Below are positions 27,447 to 37,743 of a DNA stretch of 64,000 nucleotides, in pieces. The stretch comes from Diaminobutyricimonas aerilata (GTDB taxonomy: Bacteria > Actinomycetota > Actinomycetes > Actinomycetales > Microbacteriaceae). Position numbers and translations under genes: made by a program. Under the pieces are notes generated by a model. It was not told the origin of the DNA and did not search any database. It worked only from the letters and a program-made list of their open reading frames with translations. The stretch is taken from the NCBI RefSeq assembly GCF_002797715.1, contig NZ_PGFF01000001.1, positions 2,751,304 through 2,815,303 of the forward strand, given 5' to 3'. Each line of letters opens with the position of its first letter. Position 1 is the stretch's first letter.

Positions 27447-27501
27447 GTGGGAACGCTCCTATTAGTCTGGATGCGCCTTCACCTTCCTAGGGCGATGGCG
27501 C

Positions 27502-27537
27502 CGGGGGCGGTCGGCGCGCACACGCCGCCCGCCCCCG
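27502..27537 (-). promoter_or_regulatory. Intercistronic stem-loop between binding protein and permeases
   Basis: CGGGGGCGG pairs with CCGCCCG/CCCCG-rich sequence on the other arm, with an inner GGCG/CGCC helix. Such hairpins after solute-binding protein genes commonly act as partial terminators or 3' stabilisers. Next to it, the sequence CCTTCCTAGGGCG-TGGCGCCGG (27482-27504) is nearly repeated in the leader of the binding-protein gene at about 28820-28842. Confidence 0.55.
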
Positions 27538-27543
27538 GGTGCA

Positions 27544-28806
27544 TCAGTCGCCGCTCAGGATCTGGTCGATCTCGCCGTCGAGCTCCTCCGCGAGCGCCTG
27601 GACGTCGCCGCCCTGCGCGATGTTCACGAAGAAGTCGGTCAGCAGACCCGACGCCTCGACCTCGGCCCACTGCGGAGCCGGCGGGGTCAGCTTCGCGTTC
27701 GCCGCCGCATCCGTCTGCGCCGTCGCGACCTCGTCGCTGCCGATCGTGTCGGCGAGCGAGAGCTTGGCCGGCACGAGGCCCGCCTCACCGAGGATCGTCT
27801 GGTACTCGTCGCTGAGCATGATCTTCAGCGCCTCCTTGGCGAGTTCGGGGTGAGCCGACTTCGCCGAGACCGCGATGTTCGATCCTCCGGCGAAGACCTT
27901 GGCGGCCCCGCCGTCCTTGCCCGGGAGGGCGAAGACGCCGAGGTTGGCCTCCTGGTCGGGGCACCCGGGCGCATCGGCGTCGGCCGGCGCGAGGATCGAC
28001 CACTTCACCCAGCTGGGGGCGGAGAGCTGCGCGACCGTGCCGGCGCAGAAGGGCACCTGCGGGTCGGTCTCGTTGCCGTCCTTGGGGGCGAGCGACGCGT
28101 TCTGCATCACCTGCTGCACCTGCTCGAGACCCGCGATCGACTCGGGGCTCGAGAAGGAGCTCTTCCATCCGTCGCCGTCTTCGACCGCGATCTCGCCGCC
28201 GTTCTCCCAGATGTAGGGCAGGGCGTTGTACCAGTCCTGTCCCGGGAAGTAGATGCCCGAGACGGGGTTCGCCGCGGCGAGCGCCTCGCCGTTGGCGATG
28301 TACTCGTCGAGCGTGGTCGGCACCGACAGTCCCGCGGCCGCGTACAGGTCCTTCTTGTAGAAGACCAGGCGCGAGCCGGAGTAGTACGGAGCGGCGTAGA
28401 AGGTGCCGTCGTAGGTGCCGGCCTCGACGAAGCCGGGCAGCAGGTCGTCGCCGCCGAGATCCTCGTACTCGTCGCTGAGGTCGAGGAACGCGCCGACGGA
28501 CGTGAACGCGGGCGACTGGGTGTTGCCGACCTCGACCACGTCCGGGCTGTCACTGCCCGACAGGCTCGTGGTGAGCTTGTCGACGAGCCCGGTCCAGCTC
28601 TGCTCCTCGATCGTGAGGGTCGAGCCGGGGTTCTCCTTCTCGAAGGTGGTCTTGAGGTACTCGCGCGCCTCGTCGGGGGTGTCCGTGCCGTTCAGCCAGA
28701 CGCGGATCTCGGCGGACTCGTCGCCTCCGGACGAACCGCCGGACGCACAACCAGCCAGGGCGAGAGCGGATGCGGCCAGCAGGCCGACATATCCGAGCTT
28801 TCTCAT
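27544..28806 (-). CDS. Sugar-binding lipoprotein of ABC transporter
   Basis: A 420-residue extracellular solute-binding protein (SBP family 1). The signal peptide ends in the lipobox LAGC with the lipidated Cys at 20, followed by a Gly/Ser linker. The mature domain is that of CUT1 oligosaccharide binders (VWLNGTDTPDEAREYLK, then SPDVVEVGNTQSP). It is similar in type to NgcE/DasA chitosugar binders, and the downstream NagZ, ROK kinase and NagB support GlcNAc oligomers as cargo. GGAAAGGAAAG precedes the ATG. The 70-nt gap to the ROK regulator holds the palindrome GGTGCCGGCACC (28846-28857). Confidence 0.92.
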   Translation of the reverse strand: MRKLGYVGLLAASALALAGCASGGSSGGDESAEIRVWLNGTDTPDEAREYLKTTFEKENPGSTLTIEEQSWTGLVDKLTTSLSGSDSPDVVEVGNTQSPAFTSVGAFLDLSDEYEDLGGDDLLPGFVEAGTYDGTFYAAPYYSGSRLVFYKKDLYAAAGLSVPTTLDEYIANGEALAAANPVSGIYFPGQDWYNALPYIWENGGEIAVEDGDGWKSSFSSPESIAGLEQVQQVMQNASLAPKDGNETDPQVPFCAGTVAQLSAPSWVKWSILAPADADAPGCPDQEANLGVFALPGKDGGAAKVFAGGSNIAVSAKSAHPELAKEALKIMLSDEYQTILGEAGLVPAKLSLADTIGSDEVATAQTDAAANAKLTPPAPQWAEVEASGLLTDFFVNIAQGGDVQALAEELDGEIDQILSGD

Positions 28807-28876
28807 CGTGAGTGCTTTCCTTTCCTAGGGCGTGGCGCCGGCCGGGGTGCCGGCACCTCGTGGTGCATGGGAGCTC

Positions 28877-30016
28877 TTACGAGACCCCGAGTCGTCCTGA
28901 CAGCACCATGGCGGCGGCGCCGCGCATGACGATGTCTCTGCCGAGGGCGGTCATCCGCAGAGTGAGATCGCCGTGGAACTCGGCCATCGTGCGCCTGCGG
29001 AGGGTGTCGACGGTCGCGCGGGTGAGCGTTCCGTCGAGCAGTTGCGCCGGGCCGCTGACGACGACCTCGGCGAGATTGAGGGCACCGACGACCGGTGCGA
29101 GGGCGATGCCGAGCCGCTGCCCGGCTTCGGTGAGCACGGCCTCGCGGTCGGCGTCGGTGGTCGCCGCGGCGAGCGCGGCGTCGAGTCGCGGTGTCGCGAG
29201 CCAGGTCTCGAGGCAGCCGTGCTTGCCGCACGCGCAGGCGGCACCGCCGTCGGTGCCGACCACGACGTGTCCGATCTCGCCCGCGGCGAAACGGCTGCCG
29301 AAGACCGGGGTGCCACCGAGCACGAGGCCGGCGCCGACACCGTGGCCGATCTTGACGAGCATCATGTCGCTCAACGCGCCGCCGAAGCTGTGCTCGGCGA
29401 GGGCGGCGGCGTTCGCGTCGTTCGCGACGACGACGGGCAGGTCGAACCGCTCGGCGAGCAGGCCCTGCAGGTCTTCTCCGCTCCAGCCGAGGTTCGGAGC
29501 GCTCAGCACGACCCCGCCGAGGTCGACGACACCGGGCGATCCGACGCCGATGCCGAGCACGGGTCGGCTCGCGTGGGTGAGGAGCGTCTCGATGAGGGCG
29601 ACGACCTTCGCCGTCGCCTCGGTGCCGGTGCTGCCGGCGAGCGCGAGCTCCTCGCGGTGCAGCACGCCCCCGTCGATGCCGAGCACGGCGCCGCTGAAGG
29701 TCTCGGCTTCGGAGAGGTCGACGCCGACGATGTGGAACGCCTCGCGGTCCATGTCGATGAGGGTGGCCGGCTTGCCGGGGCGCGCGTCTTCGCGCTGACC
29801 GAGTTCCACGACGAGTCCCTCGCCGATGAGTTCGGCCACGAGGTCCGAGACGGTCACGCGGGTGAGGCCGGTGGCCCGGGCGACGTCGGCGCGACTCTGG
29901 CTGCCGGCGCGGTACAGGGTCTGCAGCACGAGCGCCCGGTTGTTCTGCCGTGCGTGCTCCGGCAGGACCTTGCGCGTCGGGCGGAGAGCCCGGCCGTCCG
30001 CATACCCCGTTGTCAT
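28877..30016 (-). CDS. ROK-family transcriptional repressor (NagC/Mlc type)
   Basis: A 379-residue ROK regulator. An N-terminal winged helix (about 20-75: ARQNNRALVLQTLYRAGSQS, ADVARATGLTRVTVSDLV) precedes a ROK sugar-binding domain with NDANAAALAEH, GEIGHVVVG and the zinc motif CACGKHGCLE. ROK repressors leave DNA on binding an amino sugar or its phosphate. It is the first gene of the leftward GlcNAc operon, and a dyad operator overlaps its promoter, so it should repress itself and the genes below it. Confidence 0.92.
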   Translation of the reverse strand: MTTGYADGRALRPTRKVLPEHARQNNRALVLQTLYRAGSQSRADVARATGLTRVTVSDLVAELIGEGLVVELGQREDARPGKPATLIDMDREAFHIVGVDLSEAETFSGAVLGIDGGVLHREELALAGSTGTEATAKVVALIETLLTHASRPVLGIGVGSPGVVDLGGVVLSAPNLGWSGEDLQGLLAERFDLPVVVANDANAAALAEHSFGGALSDMMLVKIGHGVGAGLVLGGTPVFGSRFAAGEIGHVVVGTDGGAACACGKHGCLETWLATPRLDAALAAATTDADREAVLTEAGQRLGIALAPVVGALNLAEVVVSGPAQLLDGTLTRATVDTLRRRTMAEFHGDLTLRMTALGRDIVMRGAAAMVLSGRLGVS

Positions 30017-30019
30017 GTT

Positions 30020-30040
30020 TGTTAGTAAAGGTTACGAACA
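30020..30040 (-). promoter_or_regulatory. Dyad operator and core promoter of the ROK operon
   Basis: Arms TGTTAGTAA and TTACGAACA flank AGG; eight of nine positions are symmetric. On the minus strand the arm contains TACTAA, a good -10, 5 nt before the ATG. A related half-site, GTTCGTAAC, lies at 30076-30084. Overlap of the dyad with the core promoter is what autorepression by the ROK protein would look like. Confidence 0.65.
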
Positions 30041-30101
30041 TTCTCGGACGCAAGGGGTTCGCCCGAGGTTTACCAGTTCGTAACATCCTCCGACATGCGC
30101 C

Positions 30102-30133
30102 GGCGCCCTCCCCGCCGAAGCGGAGAGGGCGCC
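30102..30133 (-). terminator. Terminator after the subtilase gene
   Basis: Inverted repeat with 14-nt arms (GGCGCCCTCCCCGC and GCGGAGAGGGCGCC, one mismatch) and a CGAA tetraloop, starting 17 nt after the subtilase stop. Confidence 0.8.
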
Positions 30134-30149
30134 GTTCACTGCGGACGGA

Positions 30150-33100
30150 CTACAGGATGATCCAGACCTGCTTCGACGCGCTCTTCGAGCCCGCCGTGGT
30201 CTCGTCACCCGAGTAGGTGGCCGAGACGACGTGCAGGCCGCGCGAGAGCTTCGGCAGACGGAAGCTCGCGCGCCCGTCCTCGCCGATCGACGCCGGGACG
30301 TCGTAGCTCTTGCCGTCGACCTTCACGGTCAGCGTGCCGCCCGGGGCCGTGTCGGCGCCCGAGGTCACCCGCAGGTTGACCGTGACGCGCTGCCACGAGA
30401 AGGCCACCTGCGGCGACACGGCGATGCCGAGCTTCGAGGCGTACTTCACGAGCACCGGCTCGGAGGTGGCCGTGGCCGGGTCGAGGCCCTCGCCGGTCGC
30501 GGTCACGACGACCGTGAGCTCGGAGCCCTCGTCCGCCGCGGTCACGACATAGGTCGACGACGTCGCTCCGGCGATGTCCTCGCCGTCACGCTGCCACTGG
30601 AAGGCGAACTCGAGCCCCTCGGTGTCCCACTCGCCCGGGTTAGCCGTCAGGGTCTGGCCCGCGACGGGCGTTCCCTCGATGGTCGGCGGAGCGGTGTTGA
30701 CCGGGGTGTCCGGGCCCGGCGCCTCGCCGGTCTCGACCGAGATCGCCGTGGCCTCACCGGTGTCGCCGTACGAGACCAGGCCGAGGTAATCGCTGTTCGG
30801 CTGCAGCCCCGTCCATGACGCGGTGTAGGTGATCGGCTGGCCCTGCACCGCGGCGAGCACGGCCGGGTCGAGCGTGAGCGGAGCCGCACCCTCGGGCACG
30901 ACGTTCGTCGTCACGAGATCCCACGCGGTCGACGGGTTGGCGGCGAACACCGACACCTCGACGAGGTAGGTCCCCGCCTCGGGCTCCGGCAGGTCGACGC
31001 GCTCGTCGGCCGCACCGGTCGCCGACTGCCAGCCGGCGACGGGGTCGCCCGCGTCGTCGAGCAGGTAGACCACGAGGTCGAGGTCGGCCGTGTCGTCGAG
31101 CGAATCGAGATCGAATCGCGACCACGCGGTGCCCTCGGGCACCTCGACCGTGTACTCCACCAGGTCGCCGCGCGATCCGGAACCGGAGTGCTCCGGCTCG
31201 GCGCCGCTCGGGTCGGGGTGGCGCACGCCGGCGCTCAGGCCGGTGGTGCCGAGCACGATGTCGCCGGTGCCGCCCGGGGTGACCTCGACCTGCACCGATC
31301 CGTCGACGCCCTCGCCCGCGACCTCATCCGGAGCCACGATGGTGACCGGCTGGATCGCGATGGGGCTGCGCACCTCGGTGTCGCCGCTCGTCCAGGTCAG
31401 CGACCCGGTCGAGAACTCGTCGAGGGGCGCCGTCGTGCGGTTGAACGTGACGGTGTAGTCGTAGCTCTCACCCTCGACGACCTCGAGAGTCGACGGCTCG
31501 ACGGTCACGTCGATGCCCTCGAGTCCCGCGACGCTCGCCGTGAACGTTCCACTCTGCGTCGCCGTCACCGTGCGGGTGACGGTCTCGGCGGCGGTCAGCG
31601 CACCGACCGCGATCGAGGCGAGGTTGAGGTTGCTCGGATCGATGGGGTCGACTCCGGCGTCGTAGCCGATGCCCTGGATGTACGCGAGCCAGTCGCCGAT
31701 GCCGTTCTGGTAGACCAGGCCGGGCTCGAAGAACTCGGTCGGGTCCACGTGACCGGCACCCTGGGCGAACGGGTCGGTGAACTGCTCGCCGTTCTCGTCG
31801 ACGGTGTCGTAGGCGGTGGTCATCAACGCCGACTTCACCTCGGCCGGCGTCGCGTCCGGACGCTCACCCAGGTAGAGGGCCGCGAGTCCCGCGATGTGCG
31901 GGGCCGCCATCGACGTGCCGGAGAGGAAGCCCCACTGCGGGTCCTCGCCCTCGGCGTTCGCCTCGGCAGCGAGGATCGCCACGCCGGGCGCCGCGATGTC
32001 GGGCTTCAGGATGTCGGAGCCGTCCGCCAGCACCGGACCGCGCGACGAGAATCCGGCGACCTGCGGGGTCGGCGGCGTGTAGTCGGTCTGGTTGCCGGGC
32101 GTGAAGGTGACCGTGGCTCCCGGCGTCTGCGCGTAGGCGGTGACCGCCGCGTAGTACCGGTCCGAGAGGTGGATGGTCGGGATGGCGTGGAGGTCGACGT
32201 CGATCGAGTTGGGCGTCGGGTTGACCAGCAGCACTCCGATGCCGCCCGCATCCGCGACGACCTGCGACTTCTCCGCGCGGGCGTTGCCGCCGCGCTCGCA
32301 CAGCACGATCTTGCCCTCGGTGAGGGCCGGGTCGAGCGTGCCGGGGAGGCACAGTCGCGCGTCCACCGCACCGGCCACCGCGACCGAGGTCGCGGTCACG
32401 AGCGGTCCGCTGAGCGGCTCGGCACCTTCCGTGCGGTCGACCGTGATCGACAGACCGGCGTACTTCTCACCGTTGCCGAGGGTGGCCGTGGCCTCGTAGC
32501 TCGGGATCGTCGTCGCGGCGACCGTCGTGATCCACGGCGACGCGTTGTCGAGGGTCGAGGCACCCGGGCCGTCGTTGCCGGCCGACGCCGCCACGAAGAT
32601 GCCCGCCGCGGCCGCGCCGAGGAACGCCTCGTCCGTGGCGGAGATGGTGGTCTGCGCCGCGCCGCCGCCGATCGAGAAGTTCAGCACGTCGACGCCGTCT
32701 TCGACCGCCTGGTTGATGGCGGCGAGCATGTCGGAGGTGGTGCAGCCGTCGTCGGCGGTGTCGGCCGGATCGGGGCCCGACCAGCACACCTTGTACGCCG
32801 CGATCTTGGCGGCCGGGGCGACACCGGTGATCGTGTCGTATTCGACTCCGCCCACGGTGGCCGGCACGTCGATGTTGCCGACCGCGGTGGATCCGGTGTG
32901 CGAGCCGTGCCCGTCGCCGTCGCGCGGGGAGACGTATTCGCCCTGCTCGACGCTGCCGAGGTTGGATTCGCCGAAGCCCTGCAGGAAGTAGCGGGCGCCC
33001 ACGATCTTGGTGGAGCAGTCGTCGACGGTGAACTGCACGCCGGTCTGGCAGGCACCGGTGAAGGTGTCGCCATCGCCCTTGGTGTAGGTGATCGTCTCAC

Positions 33101-33749
33101 CGTCGCGGTACGGCGCGTCGCCCGGCTCGGTGCCCAGCGGATCCCCCGCGAACGACGGGTTCTCGGGCGCGATGCCGGTGTCGAGCACGCCGACGACGAC
33201 GCCCTCACCGGCGGTCTCGACGCCGCCCGTCTCGGCCCAGACGCCCTCGGGCCCCTCGAGACCGAGGAACTCGGTCGAGGGCACGGCCTCGGTGACGTGG
33301 AGCATCTCGTCCGGGGCGACCGCGGCGACGTTCTTGTCGGCCGCGAGGCGCGCCGCCTGCTCGGCGGTGAGATCGGCGCTGAAGCCGTTGAGCGCGAGCG
33401 TGTAGGAGTAGTCGATGTCGGCGCCGACGGCGGCGGCGACCTGCTCCTGCTTCTCGGTCAGGTACCCGGCGTAGTCCGTGACGGGGGCGCGGCGCGCATT
33501 GAGCTGCTCCCCCTCCTCGGGCTTGGTGGCGCCGAAGCCGCGCACGCCGCCTTCATAGGTGGCGACGGCGTCGTCGACGAGCGTCACGATGTAGCGACCG
33601 GGTTCGAACGCGGTCTGTCCGCGCCCGCCGATGGAGGCGGGCGTGGGGGCCGCCACGGCGGGGGCCGCGACGAGCGCCGACGCGACCACCGCACCGCCCG
33701 CGAGGGCGGAGACGAGCAGCCGCGATGGGGCGCGGAGGGATCGACTCAC
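30150..33749 (-). CDS. Secreted subtilisin-like serine protease with PA, PPC and Ig-like domains
   Basis: An exported S8 peptidase of 1,199 residues. The GTG at 33749 is chosen: AAGGA lies about 8 nt upstream and a normal signal peptide (RLLVSALAGG, cut near AVAAP) follows. Next come an I9-type propeptide (YIVTLVDD), the catalytic domain with D190 (GVLDTGIAP), H281 (DGHGSHTGS) and S613 (SGTSMAAPH), and a PA insert before the Ser. After the catalytic part are an Fn3-like region, a PPC-type domain (LDSLDDTADLDLVVYLLDD), an Ig-like domain (TLTANPGEWD, FQWQRDGEDI) and a final Ig-like domain ending VWIIL. There is no sortase motif, so it is probably released. It likely digests extracellular protein. 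Confidence 0.93.
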   Translation of the reverse strand: MSRSLRAPSRLLVSALAGGAVVASALVAAPAVAAPTPASIGGRGQTAFEPGRYIVTLVDDAVATYEGGVRGFGATKPEEGEQLNARRAPVTDYAGYLTEKQEQVAAAVGADIDYSYTLALNGFSADLTAEQAARLAADKNVAAVAPDEMLHVTEAVPSTEFLGLEGPEGVWAETGGVETAGEGVVVGVLDTGIAPENPSFAGDPLGTEPGDAPYRDGETITYTKGDGDTFTGACQTGVQFTVDDCSTKIVGARYFLQGFGESNLGSVEQGEYVSPRDGDGHGSHTGSTAVGNIDVPATVGGVEYDTITGVAPAAKIAAYKVCWSGPDPADTADDGCTTSDMLAAINQAVEDGVDVLNFSIGGGAAQTTISATDEAFLGAAAAGIFVAASAGNDGPGASTLDNASPWITTVAATTIPSYEATATLGNGEKYAGLSITVDRTEGAEPLSGPLVTATSVAVAGAVDARLCLPGTLDPALTEGKIVLCERGGNARAEKSQVVADAGGIGVLLVNPTPNSIDVDLHAIPTIHLSDRYYAAVTAYAQTPGATVTFTPGNQTDYTPPTPQVAGFSSRGPVLADGSDILKPDIAAPGVAILAAEANAEGEDPQWGFLSGTSMAAPHIAGLAALYLGERPDATPAEVKSALMTTAYDTVDENGEQFTDPFAQGAGHVDPTEFFEPGLVYQNGIGDWLAYIQGIGYDAGVDPIDPSNLNLASIAVGALTAAETVTRTVTATQSGTFTASVAGLEGIDVTVEPSTLEVVEGESYDYTVTFNRTTAPLDEFSTGSLTWTSGDTEVRSPIAIQPVTIVAPDEVAGEGVDGSVQVEVTPGGTGDIVLGTTGLSAGVRHPDPSGAEPEHSGSGSRGDLVEYTVEVPEGTAWSRFDLDSLDDTADLDLVVYLLDDAGDPVAGWQSATGAADERVDLPEPEAGTYLVEVSVFAANPSTAWDLVTTNVVPEGAAPLTLDPAVLAAVQGQPITYTASWTGLQPNSDYLGLVSYGDTGEATAISVETGEAPGPDTPVNTAPPTIEGTPVAGQTLTANPGEWDTEGLEFAFQWQRDGEDIAGATSSTYVVTAADEGSELTVVVTATGEGLDPATATSEPVLVKYASKLGIAVSPQVAFSWQRVTVNLRVTSGADTAPGGTLTVKVDGKSYDVPASIGEDGRASFRLPKLSRGLHVVSATYSGDETTAGSKSASKQVWIIL

Positions 33750-33974
33750 AAGCAATTCCTTACTCGAGACAGAAACAAGAGAGGTGGTGCTGTCGAGCAG
33801 TCGGGTCTGCGCGTGAGCACAAAAGTATCTGTCAGATCCCCCCGAACGGGGGTAGACCGCCACAGCCGCACGATCGTTGCGCGAGGCCGATCCCCACGCA
33901 ACGGATATCGGCGCGCTTGCAACATCCACGCTCGAGATCTTCCCGGCGTTCGCCCAGGGCGAAGGGAATGGAAC
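33750..33974. other. Divergent intergenic region between subtilase and hsp20
   Basis: Holds the promoter and ribosome-binding region of the leftward subtilase gene. No repeat or small gene with a convincing start was seen. The heat-shock operators begin at 33975. Confidence 0.5.
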
Positions 33975-34001
33975 TTAGCACTCTCGGGTTGAGAGTGCTA
34001 A
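33975..34001 (+). promoter_or_regulatory. CIRCE element (HrcA operator)
   Basis: TTAGCACTC, nine bases, then GAGTGCTAA: a perfect CIRCE inverted repeat. HrcA binds this to repress heat-shock genes, usually groES-groEL or dnaK. It lies about 50 nt upstream of the hsp20 ATG, in the promoter region. Confidence 0.95.
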
Positions 34002-34011
34002 CATTTCCGTA

Positions 34012-34032
34012 GTTGAGTCACAGGGACTCAAC
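34012..34032 (+). promoter_or_regulatory. HAIR element (HspR operator)
   Basis: GTTGAGT, seven bases (CACAGGG), then ACTCAAC. This fits the HspR-associated inverted repeat CTTGAGT-N7-ACTCAAG except for a compensated change in the outermost pair. It begins 10 nt after the CIRCE element and ends 20 nt before the hsp20 start codon, so HspR bound here would block transcription or clearance. Confidence 0.85.
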
Positions 34033-34052
34033 CTGGAACCAAGGAGTACATC

Positions 34053-34481
34053 ATGACCGTGTTCTTCGACCCGTTCCGCGAACTCGACCGCATGACCTCG
34101 CGGCTGCTCGACTCCCGTCAGGGTCCGCGGCTCATGCCGATGGATCTTTATCGGGACGGCGATCACTACATCCTCAACGCCGACCTCCCCGGCGTCGACC
34201 CGGGGTCGATCGACGTCGACGTCGACGGCCAGCTGCTGACGATCCGCGCCGAGCGCACGCCGCGCAGCCAGGAGGGTGTGCAGTGGCTCAGCCGTGAGCG
34301 CGCCTTCGGCAGCTTCCTGCGCCAGTTCACCCTCGGCGACGGGCTCGCCGCCGACGGCATCACCGCGAACTACGACAACGGTGTGCTGAGCGTCATGATC
34401 CCGGTGAGCGAGAAGGCGAAGCCGCGCAAGATCGCGGTCAACGCGAGCTCGACGCCGGCTCAGGCCGAGGTCACCGCGTAA
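34053..34481 (+). CDS. Small heat-shock protein, Hsp20/alpha-crystallin family
   Basis: A 142-residue Hsp20. The alpha-crystallin domain spans about 28-125, with DLYRDGDHYILNADLPGVDP at its start and the conserved beta-9 motif NGVLSVMIPV. It forms oligomers that hold unfolding proteins until ATP-dependent chaperones refold them. AAGGAG lies 7 nt upstream of the ATG. It appears to be under both HrcA (CIRCE) and HspR (HAIR) and has its own terminator, so it is a single-gene heat-shock unit. Confidence 0.95.
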   Translation: MTVFFDPFRELDRMTSRLLDSRQGPRLMPMDLYRDGDHYILNADLPGVDPGSIDVDVDGQLLTIRAERTPRSQEGVQWLSRERAFGSFLRQFTLGDGLAADGITANYDNGVLSVMIPVSEKAKPRKIAVNASSTPAQAEVTA

Positions 34482-34494
34482 CGCGACCCGCACA

Positions 34495-34526
34495 GAAGGG
34501 CCCGGATGCTCGCATCCGGGCCCTTC
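34495..34526. terminator. Bidirectional terminator between hsp20 and mdh
   Basis: Perfect inverted repeat with 15-nt arms (GAAGGGCCCGGATGC and its complement) and a TC loop. It serves convergent genes on both sides. Confidence 0.85.
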
Positions 34527-34539
34527 TCGTCGTCCGGCT

Positions 34540-36794
<2,255 letters not shown>

Positions 36795-36878
36795 AGTGTT
36801 CCTTCCTACGCGAGTCGGCCCGTGCGGCGTCGACTCGGGCGGTGCGCCGCCGCCGACAGCATAGTCGCTGCGCCTAAC

Positions 36879-36896
36879 TATCTCGACGTCGAGATA
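36879..36896. promoter_or_regulatory. Perfect 18-bp palindrome, candidate TCA-gene operator
   Basis: TATCTCGACGTCGAGATA, fully symmetric. It lies in the divergent region between icd and the GNAT gene. Two imperfect copies lie upstream of sucC (52050-52083). The shared presence at two TCA loci suggests a common dimeric regulator. Which protein binds is not known from the sequence. Confidence 0.7.
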
Positions 36897-36934
36897 TCTG
36901 TTGCACAGCATCCTCGACCGGTTAGCCTCAGTGC

Positions 36935-37387
36935 ATGGGCGAGTTGCGACTGGAAGAACTGTCGGCGCGCACGATCGTGGCCGCGAACAGCCTGACTCTG
37001 CGTCCGGGGCAGGAGCAGTTCGTCACGCCGGTGTCGTACTCGATCGCGGACGCGTACATCAACCCGGCCACGACGTGGCCCCGAGTCGTGCTCGACGATG
37101 ACGAGGTGGTGGGGTTCATCCGCGGCAACTTCGACCCGGAGTCCGACCAGGAGGAGTTCCGCAGCTGCGTCTGGCGCATCAACGTCGCCGCAGACGCGCA
37201 GGGTCGCGGTGTCGGCCGGTTCGCGGTCGAAGGCCTCGCCGACGAGGCGCGCCGGCGCGGTTTCGAGCGGCTGACCGCCATCTGGGAGCCCGGCGAGGAG
37301 GGACCGGAGCGGTTCTTCACCAACCTCGGCTTCGAGGTCATCGGCGAGACGCAGTACGGCGAGAAGATCGGCGCCCTGCACCTCTGA
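36935..37387 (+). CDS. GNAT-family N-acetyltransferase
   Basis: A 150-residue GNAT protein. The acetyl-CoA pyrophosphate loop is [13 protein letters not shown], after a beta-4 strand RINVAA. The C-terminal [12 protein letters not shown] is typical of the fold. It is probably leaderless: TAGCCT at 36923-36928 sits exactly 6 nt before the ATG. Its stop overlaps the start of the alkyltransferase-like gene (TGATG). The acceptor is unknown. Confidence 0.85.
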   Translation: MGELRLEELSARTIVAANSLTLRPGQEQFVTPVSYSIADAYINPATTWPRVVLDDDEVVGFIRGNFDPESDQEEFRSCVWRINVAADAQGRGVGRFAVEGLADEARRRGFERLTAIWEPGEEGPERFFTNLGFEVIGETQYGEKIGALHL

Positions 37388-37704
37388 TGGAGCGGCGACC
37401 GCTCGCGGACGACTTCGTCTCCCGCGTGCTCGAGGTGGTCCACGGCATCCCGGAGGGCCGCGTGATGTCGTACGGCGACGTCGCCGCGGCGATCGGTTCG
37501 CGCGCGGCCCGCGGCGTCGGGCAGGTCATGGCGTATTACGGGTCGGATGCGCCGTGGTGGCGCGTCGTGCGGGCGAGCGGTCACCCCGCGGTCGATCACG
37601 AGTCCCGCGCGCTCGAGTACTACCGTGCGGAGGGCACACCACTGCTGTGGTCGGCGTCGGGCGTCTTCCGCGTCGACCTCCGCCGCGCTCGTCACACGCC
37701 GTGA
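37387..37704 (+). CDS. Alkyltransferase-like (ATL) DNA repair protein
   Basis: A 105-residue ATL protein, homologous to the DNA-binding domain of O6-alkylguanine-DNA alkyltransferase. The reactive Cys motif PCHRV is replaced by PWWRV (W57, W58), so it cannot accept alkyl groups; most ATLs have PWHRV. The helix with GRVMSYGDVAAAIG and RGVGQVMAYYG should hold the flipped base. ATLs mark bulky O6-alkylguanine for nucleotide excision repair. It is translationally coupled to the GNAT gene. Confidence 0.9.
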   Translation: MERRPLADDFVSRVLEVVHGIPEGRVMSYGDVAAAIGSRAARGVGQVMAYYGSDAPWWRVVRASGHPAVDHESRALEYYRAEGTPLLWSASGVFRVDLRRARHTP

Positions 37705-37743
37705 CGGACGCCGGGCCGCGGTCTCCCCCGGCCCGGCGACGCG

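Noticed and set aside
37387-37704. Active O6-methylguanine methyltransferase
   Set aside because: The nucleophilic Cys is missing (PWWRV in place of PCHRV), so it is an alkyltransferase-like protein.
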